In this document: piece by piece, positions 1 through 9,429 of the stretch
Numbering within the stretch: position 1 is the stretch's first letter
How the letters are laid out: each line of letters opens with the position of its first letter
DNA from: Rhizobiaceae bacterium
Lineage (GTDB): Bacteria > Pseudomonadota > Alphaproteobacteria > Rhizobiales > Rhizobiaceae
Assembly (NCBI GenBank): GCA_019635775.1
Contig: JAHBYU010000002.1
Coordinates: 186,001 to 250,000, forward strand
Length of the DNA: 64,000 bases
Direction: 5' to 3'
Made by a program: the position numbers and the translations under genes
The notes under the pieces: generated by a model
The model's database searches: none
What the model was told of the DNA's origin: nothing
Seen by the model: the letters and a program-made list of their open reading frames with translations, nothing else

Positions 1-285
1 GACCTTGCCTATGTCTCGCCGAAATCCGGACGGGCGGTCTCGCGCGCTGCCGGCGAGCCCTGGCACGACAGGATGCTTGCCTTGCCGGCCTTCCTGCTGC
101 GGGCGGGGCTGCGCGCCGATGCCGTTGCACTCGACGATGCCTTCAGGCTTACAGGCTTCTTTTTCAACAGACACGTTTATGAACCGCGCGGCTTGGCAGG
201 CTCGGAGGCGCGCGCTGCGTTCCTTGGCGCGCTGAAGCGATATAGAAGCGGTTTTGATGAGGGTGGAGGCAGCGCGGTCTCATGA
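1..285 (+). CDS. recO: DNA repair protein RecO, C-terminal part (5' end outside window)
   Basis: The reading frame is open from base 1 and ends at TGA 283-285, giving about 94 residues. RecO loads RecA onto SSB-coated DNA in the RecF pathway and promotes strand annealing. The fragment opens with a [12 protein letters not shown] stretch, followed by LPAFLL and a [13 protein letters not shown] segment, which I recognise as the alpha-helical C-terminal domain of alphaproteobacterial RecO. The N-terminal OB fold lies upstream of the window. The next gene on the same strand begins about 150 bases downstream. Identification rests on a short tail, so confidence is good but not absolute. Confidence 0.8.
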   Translation, partial: DLAYVSPKSGRAVSRAAGEPWHDRMLALPAFLLRAGLRADAVALDDAFRLTGFFFNRHVYEPRGLAGSEARAAFLGALKRYRSGFDEGGGSAVS

Positions 286-433
286 GCGGCTGCATGCGCG
301 CGGGCGTACTTGCCAGCCAGAGGTTGGGTGCTATTGCGCTTGACCGTCAGGCTGCCGTGTTCTCGACCCTCCTGCGGCGGCGAAGGTCCATCATGTTCGC
401 GTTCGATTGCTGATGACGATGCTCGGGGTAGAT

Positions 434-3148
434 ATGATAGAAAGTATCGGGGCGATCGCGGTCGTGGTTCTGATCGTTCTGGTAGTCCGCCTGAACGGCC
501 GGGTCAGCCTGCTGGAGCGGGAAATCGGCGCCTTGCGCAGTTTCGTGCTGGCACTCCCCCGGGCGACGGCGGTGTCGACGCGGTCTCAATCTCTCGATCT
601 ACGATCCGAACCGGTTAGTGAACCGGATCAACAGGAGACGCCATCGACCGCTGCTGCGGATGTCGCCGAACCCGTGTCCGCTGCCGATTCAGGCCCGTGG
701 GCCGCGTCCGTCGCGCACGAGCCCGCCATCGCGGCGCAACCGGGAACGGAAACGCCTCAACCACAGCAGTTCACCCGGAAAGACGCAGACATCGAGACTG
801 CGCTCGGCACCAGATGGGCTGTCTGGGTCGGTGGCATCGCATTGGCGCTTGGCGGCATGTTCCTCGTCCGCTACTCGATCCAAGCGGGAATATTCGGACC
901 CGGTGTCCGCCTGGCGCTCGCGGGTCTGCTCGGTGTTGCTCTCGTGGGGGGCGGCGAGTTTATCAGGCGCACCGGTTTCAAGGTTCCCGTTGAGGGGGCT
1001 GCCGGAGCGTACGTGCCCGGAATATTGACCGCCGCCGGAGCCTTCACGCTGTTCGGCACCATCTACGCGGCGTATGCGATATATGGTTTCATCGGACCAG
1101 CGGCAGCCTTCCTGCTTCTGGGCATGATCGGCGTCGGAACAATCGCTGCGGCGCTTGTCCACGGGCAGGCGCTGGCGGGACTGGGTCTGCTGGGCTCGGT
1201 TTTGACGCCGGCGCTCGTTTCCTCGCAGTCGCCCAACGCCTGGGCGCTTTTCGGTTATCTGGCGATCGTTCTGATCGCAAACACCGTCATCGCCCGTATG
1301 CGAAGCTGGACGTCGCTGGCAACCGCCGGTTTCATAGGCATTGGCCTGTGGACGCTGTTCTACATAGCTCAGGCGGGAACGCTCGACTTCATTGTCGTGA
1401 CGTTCATCAGCATCGTTGCGCTGGCAACGCTCGCCTTTGGATGGCTGAAAGCAGAGAGATCGGACAACGGCTTTGACTCGACGAGCGTTGCCCCGGCGTT
1501 CTTCGTGGCGCTCACCGCAACGATGCTGCTCTCCGACCCACTCAACCAGGCTGCAGGAGGCGTATCTTATGGCACGCTCCTGCTGTTCGTCATGTTGCTG
1601 GTCGCCTTCTACAGGCCGACCGCGCTGGCGCTGGTCCATGCCGCAGGCGCAGCAACGGTACTGGTCCATCTGCAACTTGCGCTTGCGGGGACCTTTTCGT
1701 TTGAGTTTGCGGGTGAGGCGCTGACCCTGGACGGGTTCTCAGCATCGCCGTTTGCCTCCACGCTGCGGCCGGCCAGCATGGCGCTGGCGGTGATCTTCCT
1801 TGTTGATGGCTTATGGAGCGCCTGGCGCAGCGTCGACGGCGCACCTTCTCGCGCCGCTGTCTGGGCAGGGTGGGGGGCATTGATACCGCTGACAGTTCTG
1901 GTGTCGCTCTGGTCGGCTTTTGGCAACCTGGATATGGATTTCGCATATGGCGCCGTAGCCGCCGTGCTGGCTGCGGTGTTTGTTGTCGGTGGCGAGGCGA
2001 TTGCCCGGCGAGAGATACCTGCTCTGAAAGGCGGATGGGCAGTATCCTTCGCGTTGCTTGGCGCAGGTGTCGCAGCAGCTCTTGCGCTCCACATGATCTT
2101 TGATCCGCTCTTGACGACGATACTGGTCGGCGCATTCGCCGTCGTCCCAGCCCTCGCCACCCGTTCACGAGGCTACCCGGTGCTCGGCTGGCTTTGTGTT
2201 GGCGCGGTTCTTGTCGTGCTGGGGCGGATCGCGTTCGATCCGACCATCGTCGGCGCCATGGCGCTTGGCCGAACGCCGGCGTTCAATGCGCTTCTTCCGG
2301 GCTATGGCATCCCCGCGTTGGCATTTGCGTTTGCCACATGGCAACTCAGGCGCACAACCGGAGGCCGGCCCCACCTGGTCATGGAGGCGGCGGCGGCCTT
2401 GTTCGCCCTGTTGACAGTCGCGATGCTGGTGCGCCACGCGATGAATGGCGGCGTTATCAACACGGCGGCACCCACGCTCGCCGAACAGGCGATCTACACG
2501 CTGATCGCGCTTGGAGCCGGCGCGATTCTTGTTGCTCTCGACATGCGCTCGCCAAGTTCGGTGTTGCGCATAGGTTCGCTGGCTGCCGGCGTGGTCTCCG
2601 TTGCCTTTGTCGTCGGTCACCATTTCCTGTGGCTCAATCCATTGGTCACGGACGAGGCCACCGGGAGCATCGCGGTCTTCAATCTGCTGTTTCTCGCTTA
2701 TCTGCTGCCGGGAATCGCCGCCGCGGCGCTTGCGCTTTATGCACGCGACCCGAGATGGTACTCGGCAATGCTAGGCCTGCTCGCCTCGGTCCTGCTGTTC
2801 GCCTACGCGACGCTCTCTGTCCGGAGGCTATTCAAGGGCGAGCATATCGGCTGGTGGTCCGGCATGAGCCAGCTCGAGACCTATTCCTATTCCGCTCTCT
2901 GGCTGATCATGGGCGTCGTGCTCCTGGTCGCAGGCGTCTGGCAGAGGTCGCAGGTGTTGCGCATTGCCTCGGGCATTCTAATCGCCGTTGCCGTGGCAAA
3001 GGTGTTCCTGTTCGACATGTCGGAACTGGAGGGCGTGCTGAGGGCGCTTTCCTTCATCGGGCTCGGTGCCGTGCTGATCGGCATAGGACTGTTCTACCAG
3101 AAACTGCTGACGAGGGCAGCCAGGAGCGATGCCAACGCTTCTGGCTGA
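434..3148 (+). CDS. DUF2339 family polytopic membrane protein
   Basis: A very hydrophobic protein of about 904 residues. An N-terminal membrane helix (IGAIAVVVLIVLVV) is followed by a short coiled-coil-like stretch (RVSLLEREIGALR) and a low-complexity Pro/Ala/Glu-rich linker to about residue 125. After that come more than twenty predicted membrane helices to the C-terminus. This arrangement is typical of DUF2339, whose function is unknown. Starts at TTG 407, ATG 413 and ATG 434 are all in frame. I prefer 434 because GGGG lies five bases upstream and the helix follows directly. It converges with the MFS gene, with only four bases between the stops. Confidence 0.85.
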   Translation: MIESIGAIAVVVLIVLVVRLNGRVSLLEREIGALRSFVLALPRATAVSTRSQSLDLRSEPVSEPDQQETPSTAAADVAEPVSAADSGPWAASVAHEPAIAAQPGTETPQPQQFTRKDADIETALGTRWAVWVGGIALALGGMFLVRYSIQAGIFGPGVRLALAGLLGVALVGGGEFIRRTGFKVPVEGAAGAYVPGILTAAGAFTLFGTIYAAYAIYGFIGPAAAFLLLGMIGVGTIAAALVHGQALAGLGLLGSVLTPALVSSQSPNAWALFGYLAIVLIANTVIARMRSWTSLATAGFIGIGLWTLFYIAQAGTLDFIVVTFISIVALATLAFGWLKAERSDNGFDSTSVAPAFFVALTATMLLSDPLNQAAGGVSYGTLLLFVMLLVAFYRPTALALVHAAGAATVLVHLQLALAGTFSFEFAGEALTLDGFSASPFASTLRPASMALAVIFLVDGLWSAWRSVDGAPSRAAVWAGWGALIPLTVLVSLWSAFGNLDMDFAYGAVAAVLAAVFVVGGEAIARREIPALKGGWAVSFALLGAGVAAALALHMIFDPLLTTILVGAFAVVPALATRSRGYPVLGWLCVGAVLVVLGRIAFDPTIVGAMALGRTPAFNALLPGYGIPALAFAFATWQLRRTTGGRPHLVMEAAAALFALLTVAMLVRHAMNGGVINTAAPTLAEQAIYTLIALGAGAILVALDMRSPSSVLRIGSLAAGVVSVAFVVGHHFLWLNPLVTDEATGSIAVFNLLFLAYLLPGIAAAALALYARDPRWYSAMLGLLASVLLFAYATLSVRRLFKGEHIGWWSGMSQLETYSYSALWLIMGVVLLVAGVWQRSQVLRIASGILIAVAVAKVFLFDMSELEGVLRALSFIGLGAVLIGIGLFYQKLLTRAARSDANASG

Positions 3149-3152
3149 GCAG

Positions 3153-4391
3153 TTACTCTGCCGCTGCGAGTGTGAGCCGCTCCACGGGCTTTTCCTGGAT
3201 CGGCCAGTGCACGATCGCCGCGAAGATGCCGAGCGCAACCCCCAGCCACCACACAGGGTCATAGCTGCCGAAATGGTCGTACAGGTAGCCGCCGAGCCAG
3301 ACGCCGAGGAAGGAACCGATCTGGTGCGACAGGAACACGATGCCGCCCAGCATGCCGAGGTGTCGCGTGCCAAACATGACGGCGACGAGACCGTTTGTCG
3401 GCGGCACCGTAGAGAGCCATAGCAGGCCGATCACGATGGCGAAGACGATGACGCTCGTCGGCGTCTGCGGCAGCAGCAGGAAGGCTGTGACCGCAACCGA
3501 ACGACCGAGATAGATGAAGGTCAGGAACTTCGGCTTTGAATAGCGCTGGCCGATGATGCCTGCACCGAGTGACCCGATGATGTTGAAGAAGCCGATCAGC
3601 GCCAGCGCGATGACCGCATAGCGCGCTTCGATGCCGAGGTCACCCACATAGGCCGGAAAATGTGCGGTAATGAACGCAACCTGGAAGCCGCAGACGAAGA
3701 AGCCGGAGACGAGCAGCACGTAGCTGCGGTGCGAGAGAGCCTCGCTGAGAGCCTGTCCGATGGTCTGCTGGGCTGCTTTAAAGGCGGCTTGTGCATTGTG
3801 CGAACTGCCGCGCAGGGGGATGGCGAGGACGGGAATTGCAAGCATCATCACGGCCATGATGATCAGGCTGTCCGACCAGCCATAGGCGTCGATCAGGCCT
3901 TGGCTGATCGGCGCGAAAAGGAACATTCCTGCCGAGCCTGCAGCCGTGCCGATGCCGAAGACAATCGATCGCTTCTCCGGCGGCGTATGGCGCGCGAACG
4001 CCGCCAGCACGATGGAGAAGGAGCCTGCAGCGACGCCGAGCCCGACCAGTATGCCGCCGCCTACGTGCAACATGGTCGGCGAGTCAGCATTCGCCATCAG
4101 ATAGAGGCCTATGGCGTAGATGACGCCGCCGAGGGCAAGAACTCGCCACGTGCCGTACCGGTCGGCAACTGCGCCGAATATCGGCAGGCCAAGGCCCCAG
4201 AACAGGTTTTGAAGCGCCATGGCCAGACCGAACGTGGTTCTGTCCCAGCCCTTTTCAGCCAGCATAGGCAACTGGAAGAAGCCCATCGCCGACCGGGGGC
4301 CAAACGTCAGTCCGGCTATGACGCAGCCGCATATGATGATCAGCCAGGGCACCGTTCTGGTGGTCGAGGCGGTGGATGTCTGAAGGGTCAT
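3153..4391 (-). CDS. Major facilitator superfamily transporter
   Basis: A permease of 412 residues with about 12 membrane helices. The loop between helices 2 and 3 reads GAVADRYGTWRV, matching the MFS signature G-x-L-a-D-r-x-G-x-R. The AGLTFGPRSAMGFF start and overall pattern resemble the oxalate/formate antiporter-like and monocarboxylate-type MFS branch, but the substrate cannot be read from the sequence. A start at 4391 is chosen because GGAGAAA lies six bases upstream; a longer in-frame reading to 4448 has no ribosome site. It is divergent from the GNAT gene at 4690 and may share that 300-base regulatory gap. Confidence 0.85.
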   Translation of the reverse strand: MTLQTSTASTTRTVPWLIIICGCVIAGLTFGPRSAMGFFQLPMLAEKGWDRTTFGLAMALQNLFWGLGLPIFGAVADRYGTWRVLALGGVIYAIGLYLMANADSPTMLHVGGGILVGLGVAAGSFSIVLAAFARHTPPEKRSIVFGIGTAAGSAGMFLFAPISQGLIDAYGWSDSLIIMAVMMLAIPVLAIPLRGSSHNAQAAFKAAQQTIGQALSEALSHRSYVLLVSGFFVCGFQVAFITAHFPAYVGDLGIEARYAVIALALIGFFNIIGSLGAGIIGQRYSKPKFLTFIYLGRSVAVTAFLLLPQTPTSVIVFAIVIGLLWLSTVPPTNGLVAVMFGTRHLGMLGGIVFLSHQIGSFLGVWLGGYLYDHFGSYDPVWWLGVALGIFAAIVHWPIQEKPVERLTLAAAE

Positions 4392-4689
4392 GCAAGCTTT
4401 CTCCGGGAAACGCGTTTTTACTCCGCCGGTCCGCCGGTGCAAAATCAATAGCGCGCATGGAAAGCTTCAATCCCGTTGATGCAACCACAAAAGCAGGGCG
4501 AAAAAAGCAATGCACGCAGCCGACGAACACGGTCGGAAGGGATCATGCGGTTGGCGACGGTGTTCCGGATTCATGTCACAATTCGGCCCAAATCCGGGAG
4601 CGATAGCGCAAATATGCCCTTGGGTCAGAGATTGGGCACATTGAGTCCCGTCAATTTCCGCCCCCTCATTGATGAGGAATTCGGTTCGC
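4392..4689. other. Divergent intergenic gap between MFS and GNAT genes
   Basis: About 300 bases with no supportable gene. It should hold the promoters of the two divergent units. I see a short palindrome CCTCAT-TG-ATGAGG at 4664-4677 that overlaps the ribosome site (GAGGAA) of the GNAT gene, but no convincing -35/-10 pair. Confidence 0.5.
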
Positions 4690-5232
4690 ATGGCTGTCGA
4701 CCTTCGACCGGCGCGCGCAAGTGATGTCGATGCGCTCCTCGCGATCGAAGAAGCGGTGTTTTCTACCGACCGGCTGTCGCGCAGATCGTTCCGCCGCCTG
4801 ATTGCCAGCCCTTCCGCTGCGGTCGTTGTAGCCGAAGTGCAGAACGAGGTCGCAGGCTACTGCGTTATACTCTTCCGGGCAGGGACGAAGGGTGCGCGTC
4901 TTTATTCGCTTGCGACAGCGCCGACACATGCGGCCCGCGGTATCGGACAACAACTGATGGCAATCGCGGAGGGGGAGACCACCGCGAGGCAAAAGCATTA
5001 CCTTGGCTTGGAAGTGCGCGAAGACAATCACCGGGCCATCTCAATCTACGAGCGGGCCGGCTTCCGGCGGACCGGCACACGAAGCGACTATTACCAAGAC
5101 GGAACCACGTCTATCTGCATGAAGAAGCCGGTCCTCCGGGCAAAAGAATCCATGGGTGAACCGGCAACCCCCAGCACAGGTTCATCGTTCTCTCGTGCAG
5201 CGGCCAGGACATCGGGACGGGCAATTCTATGA
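4690..5232 (+). CDS. GNAT family N-acetyltransferase (RimI-like), paired with an ATP-grasp ligase
   Basis: Encodes 180 residues. The acetyl-CoA binding signature is visible as APTHAARGIGQQLM (the Q/R-x-x-G-x-G/A region), followed by LEVREDNHRAISIYERAGF, the classic motif B of RimI-like enzymes. The C-terminal 35 residues are extra and low in complexity. GAGGAA lies ten bases before ATG 4690; alternative in-frame starts lie at 4669 and 4672. The stop overlaps the next start (ATGA at 5229-5232), so the enzyme is probably made together with the RLAN/ATP-grasp protein. It may acylate the product or substrate of that ligase; this role is inferred from gene pairing. Confidence 0.85.
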   Translation: MAVDLRPARASDVDALLAIEEAVFSTDRLSRRSFRRLIASPSAAVVVAEVQNEVAGYCVILFRAGTKGARLYSLATAPTHAARGIGQQLMAIAEGETTARQKHYLGLEVREDNHRAISIYERAGFRRTGTRSDYYQDGTTSICMKKPVLRAKESMGEPATPSTGSSFSRAAARTSGRAIL

Positions 5233-6692
5233 CGTGGGTTATTCTCACCGGCAAGCAGAGCGATCTCGATCAGGTCGCAACCCCACACAAGATCATAACC
5301 AACCGGGATTATCTCGCTCATCCTGCCCTCTTTCGGGGGCAGCGGCCAAAGGTCATCAACCTGTCGAACAATTACGGCTACCAGAGCAGGGGGTACTACG
5401 CTTCCCTGCTTGCCAGTTCGCGCGGTCACCGGGTCATCCCGAGCGTCGAGACGATCATCGACCTGTCCGAGCAGAAGCTTTACGAGAACGCTATCCCCGA
5501 ACTGGAGCTTGCGCTCAACAAGTGCCGCAAGGATCTGGGCGGCACGTTTCCTGCCAAAGCTTCTTTCTTCTTCGGCATTGGTCCGTCCAAGGCGTGGGAT
5601 CGATTTGCAAGGTTGCTGTTCGACTGGTTTCGCGCGCCTTCGCTGGAGGTGTCCATCCGCGACGGCATGGAGTGGGCGTCGATACGCAAAATCGGCTTCC
5701 TGCCCGTGAACAGGCTCGAGCCGGAAGACAAGAAGCGCTTCTTGGCGGGGCTTGAAACATACACGAACCGCGAGTGGCGGGATGGAAAAGCCCGCACGCC
5801 GGCGCGCTACACGTTTGCCACGCTTGTCGATCCGAACGAGGAACTCGCTCCCTCGGAGATTTCATCGCTTCGCCACTGGGCTAGGATTGCCGAAAAGATG
5901 GGCGTGGAGGTTGAACCCATCACCCGCAAGGATCTTGCCAAGCTTGCCAACTACGATGCGCTTTTCATCCGCGAGACGACGTCCATCTCTAACCACACCT
6001 ATCGCTTTGCGCGGCGCGCCCAGCAGGAGGGGATGCCAGTCATCGACGATCCTCTCTCGATGATCCGCTGCACCAACAAGGTCTATCTCAACGAGTTGAT
6101 GGCGCACAACAAGGTGCCTGTTCCGCCGACGATCATGATCGCCAGCCCGTCAGATTTCGAGCTGGCTGCCGACACTCTGGGATTTCCGCTGGTCCTGAAA
6201 ATCCCGGACAGCTCCTTCTCGAAGGGCGTAAAAAAGGTGGGTACGCTGGAAGAACTCAGGAAGCTTGCGACAGCATGGCTGGAAGACTCAGATCTTCTGA
6301 TCGCACAGAAATATCTGCCGACCGAGTACGACTGGCGCGTCGGCGTGCTTGGCGGCCAGCCGCTGTTCGCGGTTCACTATTTGATGGCGAAGAAGCACTG
6401 GCAGATCGTGAATCACGACCGTGCCGGCAAGCCGGTGCAAGGGGGGATCAAGACATTCACGCTGAAGGAGACGCCGCCTCTCGTCGTGGAGACCGCAGTT
6501 AGGGCAGCGCGCTGCATTGGCGATGGCCTTTACGGCGTCGACCTCAAGGAGACGCGCGATGGGGTGTTCGTCATAGAGGTCAACGACAATCCGAATCTGG
6601 ACCACGGTTGGGAGGATTCAGGCGAGAAGGACGAAGTCTGGATCCGCTTGACCCAATGGTTTCTTGACCGGCTGGAACGAACCGCCAGATAG
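5229..6692 (+). CDS. RimK-like ATP-grasp ligase with N-terminal RLAN domain
   Basis: Encodes 487 residues. The first 150 or so residues match the RLAN domain (RimK-like ATP-grasp N-terminal), with the VINLSNNYGYQSRGYY motif typical of it. The C-terminal half is a RimK-type ATP-grasp: the lysine strand FPLVLKIPDSSFSKGV, the DWRVGVLGG strand, and the metal-binding DLKETRDGVFVIEVNDNPN. ATP-grasp enzymes of this kind join carboxylates to amines through an acyl-phosphate. The family has been predicted to synthesise peptides or modify proteins. It overlaps the GNAT gene by four bases. The true substrate is unknown. Protein modification in the manner of RimK, or a small peptide-like metabolite, are both possible. 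Confidence 0.85.
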   Translation: MTWVILTGKQSDLDQVATPHKIITNRDYLAHPALFRGQRPKVINLSNNYGYQSRGYYASLLASSRGHRVIPSVETIIDLSEQKLYENAIPELELALNKCRKDLGGTFPAKASFFFGIGPSKAWDRFARLLFDWFRAPSLEVSIRDGMEWASIRKIGFLPVNRLEPEDKKRFLAGLETYTNREWRDGKARTPARYTFATLVDPNEELAPSEISSLRHWARIAEKMGVEVEPITRKDLAKLANYDALFIRETTSISNHTYRFARRAQQEGMPVIDDPLSMIRCTNKVYLNELMAHNKVPVPPTIMIASPSDFELAADTLGFPLVLKIPDSSFSKGVKKVGTLEELRKLATAWLEDSDLLIAQKYLPTEYDWRVGVLGGQPLFAVHYLMAKKHWQIVNHDRAGKPVQGGIKTFTLKETPPLVVETAVRAARCIGDGLYGVDLKETRDGVFVIEVNDNPNLDHGWEDSGEKDEVWIRLTQWFLDRLERTAR

Positions 6693-6760
6693 CCCGTCAG
6701 TTCGGCTTGCAGTCAAAAAAAGCTTATTAAACAAAGGGCTATAGGACAGACATGATCGGT

Positions 6761-6782
6761 CAGCGTTGCTAGCGTAACGCTG
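6761..6782. repeat. Inverted repeat upstream of the ABC exporter gene
   Basis: CAGCGTT (6761-6767) is complementary to AACGCTG (6776-6782) with an eight-base loop. It lies about 70 bases after the ATP-grasp stop and 95 before the ABC start. There is no T-run, so it could be an operator or a weak terminator stem. Confidence 0.45.
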
Positions 6783-6877
6783 GGTAATCGATAAAATGAT
6801 TCAATGCCCCTCGAATCATGGTATTTTGTGGCCAAAAAGGGGCATCGGGTGGGAACGACCGACGAAAATCCGGGATA

Positions 6878-8803
6878 ATGCCTCGTCCGTTCTGGCGAGG
6901 TTTTCGGTTCGACGGCAACGACTCGGCCGCCTCATCGACTCCTGTATCCTCAATGCGGACCTTCTGGGGACTGATGAGGGCCTACTGGTTCTCGGAGCGC
7001 TGGAAGGAAGCATGGACCCTGACGGTCGTCATTGCGCTTTTCACTGCGGCTGCGAGCAAGACCAGCGTCTGGATGGCGGAAGCTTCCGGCGAGTTGGTGA
7101 ATGCGATTGCCAAATTCCACGATCCGGAAAATATCGAGCCGCTTTCCTACCTGCTTACCAGTGCCGGGGTGCTTGTCCTTCTCGTGGTCATCAAGGATGT
7201 CGGGATCATCGGAGCTCGCCATCTCTGCTCCACGACGTTGCATCGAAAATGGCGAGGTTGGTTGAACGGCCGGTTCAACGACGCGTTGCTCGATTCTAAT
7301 CATACCCACTTTCATCTCCAGAACGGCGGGCGTGACGCCAGCGGCGCCAGAGTTGACCCGCCCGACAACGTCGATCAGCGCGTCCAGGAATCCATAAAGG
7401 GAATGACGGGCGGGGCGATCGGCCTGGCAATGGGTATCATCGGTGTCGCCACGTCGCTCTTCTTCGTGGGACAGAAGCTGATCGAACAATCGACCGTGGT
7501 CGACGGGCTCGAATTTCTCGGTGCGTATGGAGGCGCATTGCTCGCCTTCGCCGCGGTGGCGGCTTACGTTCCTCTGAACACCTGGTTCGCGCTTAAGATG
7601 GGCAGGCTGCTCGAGCGCCTTACGGATGCCATGCAGCGCTTCGAAGGATCGTACCGTGGAGAACTGACGACGCTGCTGCGCCGCAGCTTCCATGTCTCTG
7701 CGGCACGGGGTGAGGACGCCCAGAAGCGAATGCACTCCCGTCTTTATTCCGACATCGACAGCACCTGGGCGAAGCTTAACTGGATCCACACCGCCTATGC
7801 ATCCTTCGAGCGCATCTACAATTTTCTGGCTGCGCGCGTTGTGGCGTACCTGCCGGGGCTCGTGCCCTACATGAACGACCGGATCAGCCTGAAGAGCTAT
7901 GTGACCGGCGCCGAGTTGGTGAACTCGCTGATCGTTCAGTGCTCCTGGTTTATCGACGTCATGCCTGCGATCGCCACGCTGAAGGCGAACGCCGGGCGGG
8001 TGACCGGTCTTGCCTGTGCGATCGAGGAAGTCCAGCAGCCGGCCGACTTCTACCGGCGTACCGGTCAGCATGACTTCCGCTATGGCATCCAGGATCCCAT
8101 ATTCGGCCTTACGATCCGCAACCTGGACCTTATGCATCAGGGCAGCGATGCCCGGCCATTCCTGACCATCCGCAATGTCCGTTTCCGGCGCGGCGAATGG
8201 ACCTATGTGAAGGGCGAGTCGGGCAGCGGCAAGACGTCGCTCATCAAGGCCATCAACGGATTGTGGCCGCATGGCCGGGGAGACATCATCTTTCCGGAAG
8301 GTGCGAAGATAATTTACGCCGCGCAGGACGTGAAACTACCGCGATTGACCCTGAAGGAACTCGTTTGCCTCCCGGAACATGAAGGGCAATACACCGACAC
8401 GCAGGTCGCTGCCGCCTTGTTCAAGGCAGGCCTTGGCGACATGATCGAGTATCTGGATCAGGACGCTCGTGAAGGCGGCATATGGGACCAGGTGCTTTCG
8501 GGTGGCCAGAAGCAGAAGCTGGTCTGCTCCCGTATCCTGTTGCAGCAGCCGGGCCTGCTGTTCCTGGACGAGGCAACCGGAGCGCTGGACCCGGATGCCA
8601 AGATCGCATTCCATCAGGCGATCAAGGACAATTGCCCCGACATTACTGTGATCAGCGTGATGCACGACGCGGTGCCGCCGCGATCGGAGGCAGGAGCGTC
8701 CTTCTACGCCACCGTACTCACTGTGGCCGATGGAATCGCTGCGAAGACACAGCTGGGGGCGCGTGCGCGTCCGCGTCTTGGCGAAGTCGTCGGAACAGCC
8801 TGA
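6878..8803 (+). CDS. SbmA/YddA-type ABC transporter, fused membrane and ATPase domains
   Basis: About 641 residues in the chosen form. The N-terminal 350 or so residues form the ABC_membrane_2 type transmembrane domain shared by SbmA/BacA, YddA and peroxisomal ABCD half-transporters. The C-terminal ATPase shows Walker A GESGSGKTS (about residue 445), signature LSGGQKQK (about 540), Walker B LLFLDEA and a switch histidine in SVMHDA. It probably works as a homodimer in the inner membrane. Substrates in this family include peptides, cobalamin and acyl-CoAs; the one here is unknown. The start is uncertain: ATG 6818, 6878 and 6953 are in frame and none has a strong ribosome site. Confidence 0.85.
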   Translation: MPRPFWRGFRFDGNDSAASSTPVSSMRTFWGLMRAYWFSERWKEAWTLTVVIALFTAAASKTSVWMAEASGELVNAIAKFHDPENIEPLSYLLTSAGVLVLLVVIKDVGIIGARHLCSTTLHRKWRGWLNGRFNDALLDSNHTHFHLQNGGRDASGARVDPPDNVDQRVQESIKGMTGGAIGLAMGIIGVATSLFFVGQKLIEQSTVVDGLEFLGAYGGALLAFAAVAAYVPLNTWFALKMGRLLERLTDAMQRFEGSYRGELTTLLRRSFHVSAARGEDAQKRMHSRLYSDIDSTWAKLNWIHTAYASFERIYNFLAARVVAYLPGLVPYMNDRISLKSYVTGAELVNSLIVQCSWFIDVMPAIATLKANAGRVTGLACAIEEVQQPADFYRRTGQHDFRYGIQDPIFGLTIRNLDLMHQGSDARPFLTIRNVRFRRGEWTYVKGESGSGKTSLIKAINGLWPHGRGDIIFPEGAKIIYAAQDVKLPRLTLKELVCLPEHEGQYTDTQVAAALFKAGLGDMIEYLDQDAREGGIWDQVLSGGQKQKLVCSRILLQQPGLLFLDEATGALDPDAKIAFHQAIKDNCPDITVISVMHDAVPPRSEAGASFYATVLTVADGIAAKTQLGARARPRLGEVVGTA

Positions 8804-8814
8804 TCCCGGGCTAT

Positions 8815-9429
8815 TCAGGAGGCCTTTAGCCCTTCAAGTTCCGCAAAGCGCTTGAGGAACAGCGTCTGGATTGTCTTGGCGGGTTTGCACGCAAGGTCGA
8901 ACGTTTCAGGCGAGAAACCACGTGGCCTCCCGAAGAACTGCGTGGCTTCCCCCACCGAGAACCCCGCAAGCTTTGTCGCCTCGAAATACGCAGCTATCTG
9001 GTCTGCCCGCTTGATGTCCTGCTTGAGCCGGTCAGCGGTGTCGGCCGGCAGGCCGAAGCGGATGTGGACCACGCGCTGCAACCTCTCTTCTACCGCCTTA
9101 TATCCGCCGCCGACAGCCGATTTGAAAGGCGAGATCATGTCGCCGATCACATATTCGGGTGCATCGTGCAGCAACGCCGTCAGCCGAGCGTCAGGCGATG
9201 CATCCGGTGCAATGATCGAGAAGATGTCCTCAACCAGCAGTGAATGCTGGGCGACCGAAAACGCATGGTCTCCGGACGTCTGCCCGTTCCAGCGGGCGAC
9301 GCGCGCAAGACCGTGGGCTATGTCGCCGATCTCGACATCGAGCGGCGAAGGATCGAGCAGATCGAGCCTGCGGCCGGACAGCATGCGCTGCCAGGCTCTG
9401 GGTGGTGCACCGGCGCGATCGGCCGCCAT
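8815..9429 (-). CDS. HD-domain phosphohydrolase (YfbR-like)
   Basis: Encodes 204 residues. The HD metal site is visible as GDHAFSVAQHS, then LTALLHDAPEY with the paired His-Asp, and a distal aspartate in KRADQ. The pattern resembles YfbR-type 5'-deoxynucleotidases, which hydrolyse dNMPs, though other HD nucleotidases look alike. ATG 9429 overlaps the stop of the upstream YgfZ gene in a four-base ATGA, so the two are probably translated together. The gene ends 11 bases from the converging ABC transporter. Confidence 0.8.
   Translation of the reverse strand: MAADRAGAPPRAWQRMLSGRRLDLLDPSPLDVEIGDIAHGLARVARWNGQTSGDHAFSVAQHSLLVEDIFSIIAPDASPDARLTALLHDAPEYVIGDMISPFKSAVGGGYKAVEERLQRVVHIRFGLPADTADRLKQDIKRADQIAAYFEATKLAGFSVGEATQFFGRPRGFSPETFDLACKPAKTIQTLFLKRFAELEGLKAS

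Noticed and set aside
689-1675. A 328-codon minus-strand frame opposite the DUF2339 gene
   Set aside because: Composition (Arg, Gln, Glu, Asp heavy) is the complement of hydrophobic codons; there is no ribosome site or domain.
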